Source: GWB2-37-7 sp049684915 (GTDB lineage: Bacteria; Bacillota; Clostridia; Lutisporales; Lutisporaceae). From it: 28,985 bases of DNA. The DNA lies in assembly GCA_049684915.1 (NCBI GenBank), contig JBAVGO010000133.1:1-28985 (forward strand), written 5' to 3'. Positions 1 to 6,879 of this stretch are shown here, piece after piece. The position numbers and the translations under genes are program-made. Position 1 is the stretch's first letter; the number at the start of each line of letters is the position of its first letter. The notes under the pieces are model-generated. The model was not told the origin of the DNA. It did no database searches and saw only the letters and a program-made list of their open reading frames with translations.

Positions 1-375
1 GGCAAAAAGAACCGCAATAGTAGGTCCTTTGTCATCCACTGAACCTCGTCCATATATTTTATCGTCATGAAGCTCCCCAGAAAAAGGTGGAAAAGTCCAC
101 CCATCTCCCTCTGGTACAACATCTACGTGTACCAGAACTCCTACAGTCTCTTTGCCATCTCCAAACTCAGCATATCCTACATATCCATCTATATCCTGAA
201 CCGCAAATCCCATGCTCTCACTTAAATTCAATACATATTTTAAAGCTTCATATGGGCCTCTCCCACATGGCATTCCCAGTTCAGGCTCTCCTTTTATACT
301 CTTTATTTTGATAAAATCTTGAGTTGTTTTTATTATTTCTTCTTTGTAACTGTCTATAATAGTCTCAAAATTCAT
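1..375 (-). CDS. pepV: M20 family dipeptidase, PepV-like (3' part outside window)
   Basis: The first 125 residues of a zinc metallopeptidase are visible; the reading frame runs open off the window edge. The start is the ATG at 375, preceded by TTTGGAGGA about 7 bases upstream. Visible motifs are HVDVVPEGDGW at residues 83-93 (first metal-binding His83 and catalytic Asp85) and GRGSVDDKGP at residues 109-118 (bridging Asp114). These spacings match the PepV/Sapep group of M20 peptidases, which cut dipeptides and some N-terminal residues in the cytoplasm. It lies 32 bases downstream of the M42 aminopeptidase gene on the same strand, so it is probably the fourth gene of the operon that starts at 3660. 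The remaining metal ligands and the lid domain cannot be seen. The family call is secure; the exact substrate is not. Confidence 0.88.
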   Translation of the reverse strand, partial: MNFETIIDSYKEEIIKTTQDFIKIKSIKGEPELGMPCGRGPYEALKYVLNLSESMGFAVQDIDGYVGYAEFGDGKETVGVLVHVDVVPEGDGWTFPPFSGELHDDKIYGRGSVDDKGPTIAVLFA

Positions 376-407
376 CGTTTTTGTCCTCCAAAATTTGATA
401 AACTATA

Positions 408-1403
408 TCAATCTTCAAAATCAAAGCTTCTATCAACATATTTACTCAATAACTGTATGCAAGCTTCTACATCCTTCATATTAACCATACTGTTTGGTCC
501 ATGGGGATATCTCGTTGCAAAAGTTATTCCTGCCGTTCTTACCCCATAATTGGATAGATTGATTGAGCTTGCATCCGTTCCACCCTTATCAATTACATCA
601 TACTGATATTTGATAGAGTTTTCTTCACAGCATTTAACCATCTCATCAACTAGATATTCATCACATACCACCGATGGGTCAGATATCTTTATTCCTGTAC
701 CCGCACCTAAGGTATTGCTTCCCTCCAAGTCACAAGGATAATCATGTGCTGGTGTAACATCAATAGCTATCCCCAAATCAGGCTTTATTCTCTCTGCACA
801 AACCTTGGCTCCCCTACAGCCTAATTCTTCTTGAACCGTGAATACAAAATATATATCATTTTGTGGCTTAATTGTCATTTTCAATGCTTCAATCATAATA
901 TAGCAGCCTACCCTGTTATCTAAAGCCTTTGCTGCAATATTATCATTCGCTAACTCAATATATTCTCCTATATAGCTGGCTACGTCACCTATCTTTACAT
1001 ATTTAGAGGCTTCCTCTTTAGATTTGGCTCCAATATCAATATACAGCTTGTTAAAATCATTTTTATGCTCTTCAATCCTTCCAGCTGCAATACCAACAAC
1101 ACCGTTTCGGAACTTGACTCTGCTCATATAAGTAGTTGAAAGCCATAAAAATCCGAGAGTCTTTACCTTGATTTGACCGTTATTTTCAATCTTTATAACC
1201 TGAAGTCCAATCTCGTCCATATGTGCCGCCAGCATAATTTTTTTCTTATTCGGAGCTTCACCTTTCTTATAGACGATCAAATTTCCCATAGCATCTGTTA
1301 TAATCTCATCAGCATACTCCTTGACTTCAGCCTTAATCATCTCTCTTACTTCCTTCTCGTACCCACTTACTCCAAATGCCTGTGACAGTTCTTTTAATAA
1401 CAT
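408..1403 (-). CDS. M42 family aminopeptidase (FrvX/glutamyl aminopeptidase-like)
   Basis: This 331-residue protein has the hallmarks of M42 metallo-aminopeptidases, cytoplasmic enzymes that form large tetrahedral assemblies and trim short peptides. Visible motifs are AAHMDEIG (His61 and Asp63, metal and catalytic), ALDNRVGC (Asp162, bridging metal ligand), QEELGCRGA (Glu192 general base and Glu193 metal ligand), IDVTPAHD (Asp215) and the late RYPHGPNS histidine. Length is normal for the family (about 330-360). The ATG at 1403 follows GAGAGGAGAG about 6 bases upstream. It starts 30 bases after the ferredoxin stop and is followed 32 bases later by the PepV-like gene, so it is probably cotranscribed with both. 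The substrate (glutamyl, leucyl or other residue) cannot be told from sequence alone. Confidence 0.93.
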   Translation of the reverse strand: MLLKELSQAFGVSGYEKEVREMIKAEVKEYADEIITDAMGNLIVYKKGEAPNKKKIMLAAHMDEIGLQVIKIENNGQIKVKTLGFLWLSTTYMSRVKFRNGVVGIAAGRIEEHKNDFNKLYIDIGAKSKEEASKYVKIGDVASYIGEYIELANDNIAAKALDNRVGCYIMIEALKMTIKPQNDIYFVFTVQEELGCRGAKVCAERIKPDLGIAIDVTPAHDYPCDLEGSNTLGAGTGIKISDPSVVCDEYLVDEMVKCCEENSIKYQYDVIDKGGTDASSINLSNYGVRTAGITFATRYPHGPNSMVNMKDVEACIQLLSKYVDRSFDFED

Positions 1404-1433
1404 AATAACTCTCCTCTCTTTTCATAAAAATGG

Positions 1434-1721
1434 CTATTTATTCATCAAGCTCTCTTTTGCAACCCAATTTACTTGATTCATTAAAGGATGACGGAGTGTA
1501 ATTGCCCCTTCTAGGGGACATTCCATGACACAGCACCCACAGTACCAACATTCTCCAGGGTATAATACTATAGGGGGTTTACCTCTTTCGGGATTAGGAA
1601 TTAAAATATCCACCTGACATATTTCAACACACCTATTGCAGCCTATACATTTTTCCTTATTATATACAATCGGATTAGACGAAGGCATCTCTGGAAGCAT
1701 ATATGCTTTTTTATCAGACAT
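1434..1721 (-). CDS. 2x[4Fe-4S] ferredoxin, AprB-like electron-transfer subunit
   Basis: This is a 95-residue ferredoxin with two cysteine clusters: CIGCNRCVEICQ and CWYCGCCVMECP, each CxxCxxCxxxC. The first lacks the usual proline after its last cysteine. The start is taken as the ATG at 1721 (MSDKKAY), because GGAGGG lies 6 bases upstream. An upstream in-frame start would add five residues but has no ribosome binding site. The gene overlaps the end of the flavoprotein gene by 8 bases, so the two are translationally coupled and are probably subunits of one enzyme. The arrangement resembles AprA/AprB of adenylylsulfate reductase, but no sulfate-reduction partner genes are nearby. Its likely role is to carry electrons to or from the FAD of the upstream subunit. 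The donor, acceptor and substrate are unknown. Confidence 0.9.
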   Translation of the reverse strand: MSDKKAYMLPEMPSSNPIVYNKEKCIGCNRCVEICQVDILIPNPERGKPPIVLYPGECWYCGCCVMECPLEGAITLRHPLMNQVNWVAKESLMNK

Positions 1722-3660
1722 CTCTATTCCCTCCAATGTAGTCCTTATTATTCATTTCATAGTTTTCTTTCAAATCACCAAAGTAATCAAGAGGATTTTT
1801 TTCAACAATCACCTGATTATCGACCTGTTTTATTGTAATAAACTGATTATTCTTGGCTAAATCTGTTTCCTTGCTGTCCCCTCTGTTGAAGCATAAAGGC
1901 TTTGAACTAGTATCTCTAGCAAGGCAGGCTTTAATGATGATCTGCGATACTGTCAAAATGTCGAAAACCTCAAGCAACCTAACAAGCTCATGAGGATTAT
2001 ATGCAAAGGTATTTGGAAGCACTGTTTCTTCATATTCCTTTAAACGAGATAATCCAATGTTTAAAAGTTCATTGAGTTTAACTTCTCCACAGTAATTTTG
2101 CATGGTTTTGGCTATACCCATATTCAATTCTTTCCATCCTATACTGTTATTGGGATCATTTTTTAAAGGTGCGTAAATCCTAGCTTTTTCACTATTAATT
2201 TGTTCTGGGTCAATTTCCACCAAACTATTTGACTGTGCATATTTTGCAGCATGTCTTCCAGCATAATAACCCGTGGTTGCTGCATGTCCAAAGCAGTTTG
2301 AAGCGAACAGTGAATCACCAGCAACATACATTCCTGCTAGATTGGTACTGAGCCTCCAGTCATTAAAAAAGCCACCAGGTAGTCCAAACAATTGGCGTTC
2401 TTGCGGGAGGAAGCTTGCAGAAGTCCATCCGCTGCCATAGCATTGTATAACATGCTTTTCGGGATCAAAGCCAGCATCTTTAAAGTTTTTGTAAACAGGT
2501 ATCTTTGTTTTTCCCTCTTCGCCTATCATCATTCCCCAGATAACTTTTCTCTCATGTTCAGGTAATGTAGACAAATCCGCATAAAAAGGCAATTTATAGC
2601 CTTCCTCTACCATCCTTGATAAAGGTAGTGTCTCAGGGCCATCATATGCATATTTAGGATTGTCAATATTGCCTCCCTTCATGAAGAACTTTTGTCCTTT
2701 GGCAGGCTTAAACCGATCGCTTACTCGTTCTAGTATGTTTCCATCCCTGTCTGCATATGGAACTTCCTTACCATTGGAATCAATTAATGATGCAGCATAC
2801 CATGTATTGTGATTATTACCTGCTGCATAGGGAGGATAACTTTTACCTGAGGCAGAAAACTCTGCACCTACGGATTTTTCCATCATTGTAAATTCTGCTC
2901 CAGCTCTCCATCCCATAGCATGTCCATCTCCAATGCATTGGGTTGGTCTGAACTCACACAAGCCTGTAAATTCTGCAGAAAACAACCATACTCTGGCTGG
3001 TCTTGACATGCACATAACACTTGCTTTACTTTTGAAAATAAAAAATTTGCCGGTTCTAGTATGGATGCCTGTTGCCCCTATACACCTACCGCCTTGTTTT
3101 CCATCCTCTGTAAGCAATGATGTTACCATTATCCTATCATATATTTTTACACCTAGTCTTTTTAATTCATTGTACATGGAAGGTTTAAACGTGGATCCCC
3201 AAATCCTTATTGTATAATTGTTCACGTAATCATAGGCAAACATAAGCTTGGTACTGTCATCACGGAATTCTGCTCCTTCAAATTCATTCTCAGTATCTCT
3301 TATTTTTCCACCCATTTTTTCGATATCGAGCAAACGGTCATAGCCTTCCCGACACTCGATGTAGTGTGATATTCCGTTGTTGAAGCCGTCATTATCATCA
3401 AGCATAGCTTTAGTAAGCTCTTCTGGCGTTACCTTAGAACAAGGATTTGTTGCTGCCGACTCCCAATGGTCACAGCCTGACCCACCTGCACCACTACGCT
3501 TTGTTGCACCTTTTTCAACCAACACAACTTGCAGTCCCTGACGAGCAGCTGCAATAGCCGCCATACACCCAGCTATCCCACCTCCAAGAATCAGTACATC
3601 TGATTGTATAGTTTCTTCCTTATCCCACTCCAGAGGATATGGCCATTCTTGTTGATACAT
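1714..3660 (-). CDS. FAD-dependent oxidoreductase, fumarate reductase/AprA superfamily
   Basis: This 648-residue flavoprotein begins with a typical FAD-binding Rossmann fold: DVLILGGGIAGCMAAIAAARQG near residues 24-45, ending in an acidic VEKG. It continues with an AprA/FrdA-like segment RSGAGGSGCDHW, and has a C-terminal FAD-binding stretch, AGMYVAGDSLF. Length fits AprA-like proteins better than classical FrdA with its C-terminal helical domain. No signal peptide or membrane helix is seen, so it is probably cytoplasmic. The ATG at 3660 is preceded by GGGGGAATAG. It is the first gene of a probable operon with the overlapping ferredoxin and two peptidases, and is divergent from a GntR-family regulator that may control it. 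The reaction is not known. APS reduction is unlikely given the context; a reductive or dehydrogenating step on a carboxylate or amino-acid derivative is an inference only. Confidence 0.88.
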   Translation of the reverse strand: MYQQEWPYPLEWDKEETIQSDVLILGGGIAGCMAAIAAARQGLQVVLVEKGATKRSGAGGSGCDHWESAATNPCSKVTPEELTKAMLDDNDGFNNGISHYIECREGYDRLLDIEKMGGKIRDTENEFEGAEFRDDSTKLMFAYDYVNNYTIRIWGSTFKPSMYNELKRLGVKIYDRIMVTSLLTEDGKQGGRCIGATGIHTRTGKFFIFKSKASVMCMSRPARVWLFSAEFTGLCEFRPTQCIGDGHAMGWRAGAEFTMMEKSVGAEFSASGKSYPPYAAGNNHNTWYAASLIDSNGKEVPYADRDGNILERVSDRFKPAKGQKFFMKGGNIDNPKYAYDGPETLPLSRMVEEGYKLPFYADLSTLPEHERKVIWGMMIGEEGKTKIPVYKNFKDAGFDPEKHVIQCYGSGWTSASFLPQERQLFGLPGGFFNDWRLSTNLAGMYVAGDSLFASNCFGHAATTGYYAGRHAAKYAQSNSLVEIDPEQINSEKARIYAPLKNDPNNSIGWKELNMGIAKTMQNYCGEVKLNELLNIGLSRLKEYEETVLPNTFAYNPHELVRLLEVFDILTVSQIIIKACLARDTSSKPLCFNRGDSKETDLAKNNQFITIKQVDNQVIVEKNPLDYFGDLKENYEMNNKDYIGGNRDV

Positions 3661-3704
3661 TTTCTATTCCCCCTAATTCAATTGAGATAAATTTAATTCA
3701 AATC

Positions 3705-3855
3705 TATATAGAACTCACAAATTTATTAACAACAAAATACATGACCTATTTTCATGTATTTTAAGCAAATCAATGAAATTTGTGAGTTCTATAAACAGCT
3801 GAATATATATCGCACTATTTTATGAATGTAAATTGTTTAGTGCGATATATATAGT
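3705..3855. repeat. 151-bp three-hairpin intergenic element, copy A
   Basis: This element is matched without gaps by 25297-25447, with 137 of 151 positions identical by hand count. It folds into a perfect 18-bp outer stem (3707-3724 with 3776-3793), an inner 11-bp hairpin (3734-3744 with 3752-3762, loop CCTATTT, identical in both copies) and a third 15-bp hairpin (3803-3817 with 3838-3852, core ATCGCACTA/TAGTGCGAT, 20-base loop). The outer stem differs between copies by a paired change, T3715-A3785 here and A-T there. It sits between divergent genes, 45 bases upstream of the flavoprotein start. I do not recognise it. Structured RNA, regulatory DNA and a palindromic mobile element all remain possible. 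Confidence 0.85.
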
Positions 3856-3886
3856 ATCTATATAAATAGTAACATATCGTTTTAGG

Positions 3887-3924
3887 TTTGACAATATGCA
3901 TTTTGCATAATGCATATTGTCAAA
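3887..3924. promoter_or_regulatory. 38-bp perfect palindrome, candidate operator upstream of GntR gene
   Basis: Two 15-base arms (TTTGACAATATGCAT and its exact reverse complement) flank 8 bases, and the palindrome ends 5 bases before the proposed -35 box of the GntR gene. A position in a divergent promoter region next to a regulator gene is typical of an autoregulatory operator. GntR/FCD proteins bind short palindromes, so this may be the binding site, but that is inference. It could also form a hairpin if transcribed. Confidence 0.6.
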
Positions 3925-3929
3925 TCTTA

Positions 3930-3959
3930 TTGCATTAAGTTAGCCTTATATGCTATACT
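3930..3959 (+). promoter_or_regulatory. Sigma-A type promoter for GntR regulator
   Basis: The -35 is TTGCAT at 3930-3935 and the -10 is TATACT at 3954-3959, separated by 18 bases. Transcription would begin near 3966, giving a leader of about 95 bases that contains the hairpin at 3975-4019. The match is read by eye. Confidence 0.5.
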
Positions 3960-3974
3960 ATTTTATGATATATT

Positions 3975-4019
3975 AACTGGAGTTCTTCGCAGGGAATATG
4001 TATCCTGTGAAATCCAGTT
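3975..4019 (+). promoter_or_regulatory. Structured 5' leader hairpin before GntR gene
   Basis: Three stacked helices can form: AACTGGA (3975-3981) with TCCAGTT (4013-4019), TTC (3983-3985) with GAA (4009-4011), and CAGG (3990-3993) with CCTG (4004-4007). They are separated by small internal loops, including TTCG on the 5' side. There is no convincing T-run directly after, so it is not a clear terminator. It matches no riboswitch family I recognise. It may affect stability or translation of the regulator mRNA. Confidence 0.5.
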
Positions 4020-4060
4020 TTATGTATTCAAAATTTGATTTATTCTAAAGAGGGATATTT

Positions 4061-4723
4061 ATGCGTGATATTGTTAAAATGACTTTAGCAGAACAAATAT
4101 ATACAATCTTGAGAGAAGATATTATCAGTCAAAGAATTAAGTGCGGCGAAAAGCTGACTTTAAAGGCACTACAAGAAAGATTTGATATTAGCTCTACTCC
4201 AATAAGAGAAGCAATTAAGAGGTTAAGTCAAGAAGGCTTGATTAATCACATAACCAATATAGGTGGAAAAGTAGTCGAAATTACTGAAACAGATATTATA
4301 GAAATTTATGATTTCTGCTCACTTTTAGACGTCGCTGCATTAAAACTGGCACTAAGAACTAATAACATAAATGATGTTATCAATAGTTTAAAAGAATGCA
4401 TAGAATTACAGGAGAATTCATTGAAGCAGGGTAATATTGAAGACTTCAAGCTACATTCAGATGATTTCCATGATATTCTGTACAAGTACTCGAATAATTC
4501 TAAATTATATGATGCTTCGTTAAAGATAAGAAGTCTATTCAGCATCCTAACAAACAGATATCAAAACTTTATTAATGTAGAAACAGTTGTTTTTAAAGAA
4601 CATAAAAATATATTTGAAGCAATAACAGACAAAGATTTTGATAAAGCCATAATATTAATGGAAAATCACTTCGACCATGCCAAAAACTATCTTTTAGAAA
4701 ATATCAGAAACAGTCTTACATAA
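4061..4723 (+). CDS. GntR family transcriptional regulator, FCD subfamily
   Basis: This 220-residue protein has an N-terminal winged helix-turn-helix (residues about 8-72; the recognition segment includes STPIREAIKRLSQEGLI, the standard GntR signature). The all-helical C-terminal FCD effector domain spans residues about 78-215. The FCD metal/ligand histidines appear in HSDDFHDIL, KEHKNIFEAI and ENHFDHAKNYL. The ATG at 4061 follows AGAGGG 7 bases upstream. FCD regulators usually respond to small organic acids or sugars-acid derivatives and often repress the neighbouring catabolic operon. Here the divergent flavoprotein-ferredoxin-peptidase operon is the obvious target. A 38-bp palindrome lies between them. 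No terminator is evident after the gene. The family call is secure, while ligand and targets are inferred. Confidence 0.93.
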   Translation: MRDIVKMTLAEQIYTILREDIISQRIKCGEKLTLKALQERFDISSTPIREAIKRLSQEGLINHITNIGGKVVEITETDIIEIYDFCSLLDVAALKLALRTNNINDVINSLKECIELQENSLKQGNIEDFKLHSDDFHDILYKYSNNSKLYDASLKIRSLFSILTNRYQNFINVETVVFKEHKNIFEAITDKDFDKAIILMENHFDHAKNYLLENIRNSLT

Positions 4724-4877
4724 TAGGTATCTAGCATACTCTTCTCTCCAAGCTCTACTCAAAACAATACACCTCCGATTTCATCTTATCTAAAACTGTA
4801 TAGTATGTAAATGTTTGCTTAATATGTATTTAATCTAGAGATTTTACGTTATATTTGAATTAGTTTACATAACGCCC

Positions 4878-4906
4878 TTGGATGACTTCTAAATATATTA
4901 TATAAT
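4878..4906 (+). promoter_or_regulatory. Sigma-A type promoter for chemoreceptor gene
   Basis: The -35 is TTGGAT at 4878-4883, the spacer is 17 bases and the -10 is a perfect TATAAT at 4901-4906. The start would be near 4912-4914, leaving a leader of about 87 bases. No sigma-D (flagellar) consensus is evident, although the gene is a chemoreceptor. Confidence 0.65.
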
Positions 4907-4910
4907 GTAG

Positions 4911-4947
4911 AAATAAGGTACTATATGCTGAAATAAGGTATTATATG
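4911..4947 (+). repeat. Two 17-base direct repeats at the chemoreceptor transcription start
   Basis: AAATAAGGTACTATATG (4911-4927) and AAATAAGGTATTATATG (4931-4947) differ at one base and are 20 bases apart start to start, close to two helical turns. They begin just downstream of the -10 box. This could be a tandem protein-binding site or an early-transcript motif; function unknown. Confidence 0.6.
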
Positions 4948-4999
4948 TCTAAATATAATATTGGTAACATCTACTATTATGTAAAGGGGGATTTTAGCG

Positions 5000-6451
5000 A
5001 TGATTATTAATACTAAAAGGATTAATGAAGCTATTGATATGGTTGAAAAAGGCGAGTTTAAAGCATTATCAACACTGCCTCACAAGACTAGTTCAATTGA
5101 AAACAAAATAAAAAATATCGGATTTAAGTTAACAGAGGGTAAAAAAAGTATTAGTAATATATTTAATGGAATTTTAGGAGTTGCAACCCTTATCAGCAAC
5201 TTTGATTTAAAGCTAAAATTCTACAGTGAAAAAATCAATTTTATGACAGACAAAATGAGTACGATGACTGCAAGTGTTTATGCTTCCTCAGAGGAAACTA
5301 CAGCCACTATATCGGAGATAACAAATTCGAATACCGAGCTTACATTATCTCTTGAAAAAATATCTGGAGAAGCAAATTTATTAACTGATAATACTAAAAC
5401 TACTAATAACATGCTTAAGCAGGTTAAAGATGAAAGTGCAAACGTTATTACATTTTCCAACAATATGAATAATGATGTAAATACTCTTATCAACACAGTA
5501 AGTAATCTTAAAGTGTCTATTGATGGAATACTTGGAATAGCTCAACAAACAAACCTTCTTGCACTCAATGCCTCAATAGAAGCAGCTAGAGCAGGTGAGG
5601 CAGGAAAAGGTTTCGCAGTAGTAGCAGATGAAATCCGTAAACTCTCAAATGATACGACAGCTTTACTTGGTAAAATGAGTTTGTTTCTTAAGGAAATGAA
5701 TCAAGCTTCTCAAAAAAGTGCATTAAGCGTAGAAGAGACAGTGCAATCAATAACAAAAGTAAATAATGCCGTTGGATTAATGACAGATATTATGGAAAAC
5801 AATACTAACTCTATTACTCAAGTTAATGCAAACCTCATAAATATAGCAGCATTTAATCAAGAAATAAATGCTTCTCTCGAAGAAGTATCTGCTGCAATGA
5901 ATGATGTAAGTAAAGATGTTGGCGAAATAAGTGAATATACTATATCATTAGAAGATATTAGTAATTCTATTAAGGGAATGTCTACCTCTATGGTTGATGT
6001 AGAAAGTAAAATTGATATTTTAACAAAAAGTGGAGGTAAACTTGCTGCAGAAAAGTATTATGGGCTTTCTAACGAAGATTTTTTAAGCTCTATTACAGTA
6101 GCAATAACAGCCCACAAAAACTGGGTTTCTGACCTAAATGCAATGGCTAATAACATGAAAGTCAGCCCAATACAAACTGATGAACACAAATGTGGGTTTG
6201 GTCACTTCTATTATGCAGTAAAGCCCACCTCCGTCAAGATACTTTCTTTGTGGAAAGACGTAGAAACATGTCATCATGATTTCCATAAAAAAGGAGATCT
6301 TGTTGTAGACAGCATCATAGACAACAAGCGAGAAAATGCCTCAAAGTATGCAAAGGAAGCAGAGCAAATTTCATTTAAAATGTTAGGAATTTTTGACCAA
6401 ATGATTTCTATAGCTAAAGAACTTTCAGCTATAGATGAACAGGTATTTTAA
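5000..6451 (+). CDS. Soluble methyl-accepting chemotaxis protein with C-terminal CZB domain
   Basis: This 483-residue cytoplasmic chemoreceptor has no transmembrane pair and no recognisable periplasmic or PAS sensor. Residues about 75-340 form the coiled-coil signalling domain. The conserved hairpin tip QQTNLLALNASIEAARAGE lies around residues 180-200, where CheA and CheW bind. The last 130 residues are a chemoreceptor zinc-binding (CZB) domain, with a His in AHKNW, the Cys in HKCGFGHFYY, a Trp in LWKD, and two His in HHDFHKKGD. These are the known zinc ligands of that domain. CZB domains sense zinc or thiol oxidants such as HOCl through the metal-bound cysteine. The start ATG at 5000 follows AAGGGGG. 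It is monocistronic, with its own promoter and terminator. No other chemotaxis gene is in the window. The signal it senses is inferred from the domain only. Confidence 0.92.
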   Translation: MIINTKRINEAIDMVEKGEFKALSTLPHKTSSIENKIKNIGFKLTEGKKSISNIFNGILGVATLISNFDLKLKFYSEKINFMTDKMSTMTASVYASSEETTATISEITNSNTELTLSLEKISGEANLLTDNTKTTNNMLKQVKDESANVITFSNNMNNDVNTLINTVSNLKVSIDGILGIAQQTNLLALNASIEAARAGEAGKGFAVVADEIRKLSNDTTALLGKMSLFLKEMNQASQKSALSVEETVQSITKVNNAVGLMTDIMENNTNSITQVNANLINIAAFNQEINASLEEVSAAMNDVSKDVGEISEYTISLEDISNSIKGMSTSMVDVESKIDILTKSGGKLAAEKYYGLSNEDFLSSITVAITAHKNWVSDLNAMANNMKVSPIQTDEHKCGFGHFYYAVKPTSVKILSLWKDVETCHHDFHKKGDLVVDSIIDNKRENASKYAKEAEQISFKMLGIFDQMISIAKELSAIDEQVF

Positions 6452-6497
6452 TGGCTCTATGCCAATTGTTGGGGTGACCCGATAAAATAAAGATAAT

Positions 6498-6535
6498 AAA
6501 ATCCCGTTGGTTTAAAAACTAGCGGGATTTTGTTT
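6498..6535 (+). terminator. Rho-independent terminator after chemoreceptor gene
   Basis: The stem is AAAATCCCG (6498-6506) with CGGGATTTT (6523-6531), with an inner GTTT/AAAC, followed by GTTTT. Its right arm overlaps the reading-frame end of the ISL3 transposase relic, so it may derive from the element's terminal region. Confidence 0.75.
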
Positions 6536-6745
6536 TACTAGCCCTCATATGTAATATTCTAGACCTGAATCTTTCAAAGTTTCTAACTCCATAAAAATTA
6601 CGCTTTAATACCTTGATTTTATTGTTGCAGCCTTCTGTAAAGCCGTTTGTATAAGGACAAATAAATGAATTAAGAATATATTTTCCCAGTTCTTATAAGA
6701 CCCCTTACGTTTATAGTGCTGTGGCCTTATTCTTTCCTTGAAAAA
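6519..6745 (-). pseudogene. Decayed 3' end of ISL3-type transposase gene
   Basis: Reading the minus strand gives FFKERIRPQHYKRKGSYKNWE, then after a one-base frameshift KYILNSF, PYTNGFTEGCNNKIKVLKRN, YGVRNFERFRSRILHM and a stop at 6519-6521. The NGFTEG..N..K..KR.-YG.RNFERFR pattern is the C-terminal end of ISL3 family (and related DDE) transposases. Upstream of about 6745 similarity fades and stops appear. No N-terminal or catalytic part is present, so the element is dead. Boundaries and terminal repeats were not identified. It shows that an insertion sequence once sat between the chemoreceptor gene and the radical SAM gene. Confidence 0.8.
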
Positions 6746-6879
6746 CATGTCCTACCTTTAAATTCTACTCTCTATTGACTTACATAAAAAAGGTACTCCC
6801 GATAGTCAATTTAAACAAATACAAATGTTTATCTTTCAGCTTAGTAGTAAAATCTATATAATAATAAACGGGTGATGAA
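6746..6879. other. Short AT-rich gap before radical SAM gene
   Basis: Nothing coding is seen. A TATAAT at 6857-6862 could be a -10 box for the following gene, but its start would leave a leader of only about 11 bases and no clear -35 is present. An older IS end may lie here. Confidence 0.3.

Noticed and set aside
1434..3660. Adenylylsulfate (APS) reductase AprBA
   Set aside because: The pair belongs to the same superfamily, but no sat, dsr, qmo or other sulfate-reduction gene is near and the operon contains peptidases. Only the broader family call is supported.
3705..3855. CRISPR repeat or phage attachment site
   Set aside because: Only two widely separated copies with internal hairpins and no regular spacers, integrase or tRNA are present.
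3975..4019. Known riboswitch upstream of the GntR gene
   Set aside because: No match to the conserved cores of the riboswitch classes I can recall (SAM, TPP, glycine, preQ1, c-di-GMP, guanidine, fluoride). Reported only as an unassigned hairpin.
6519..6745. Functional insertion sequence
   Set aside because: Only the C-terminal end of the transposase remains, with a frameshift and no catalytic residues; called a pseudogene fragment.
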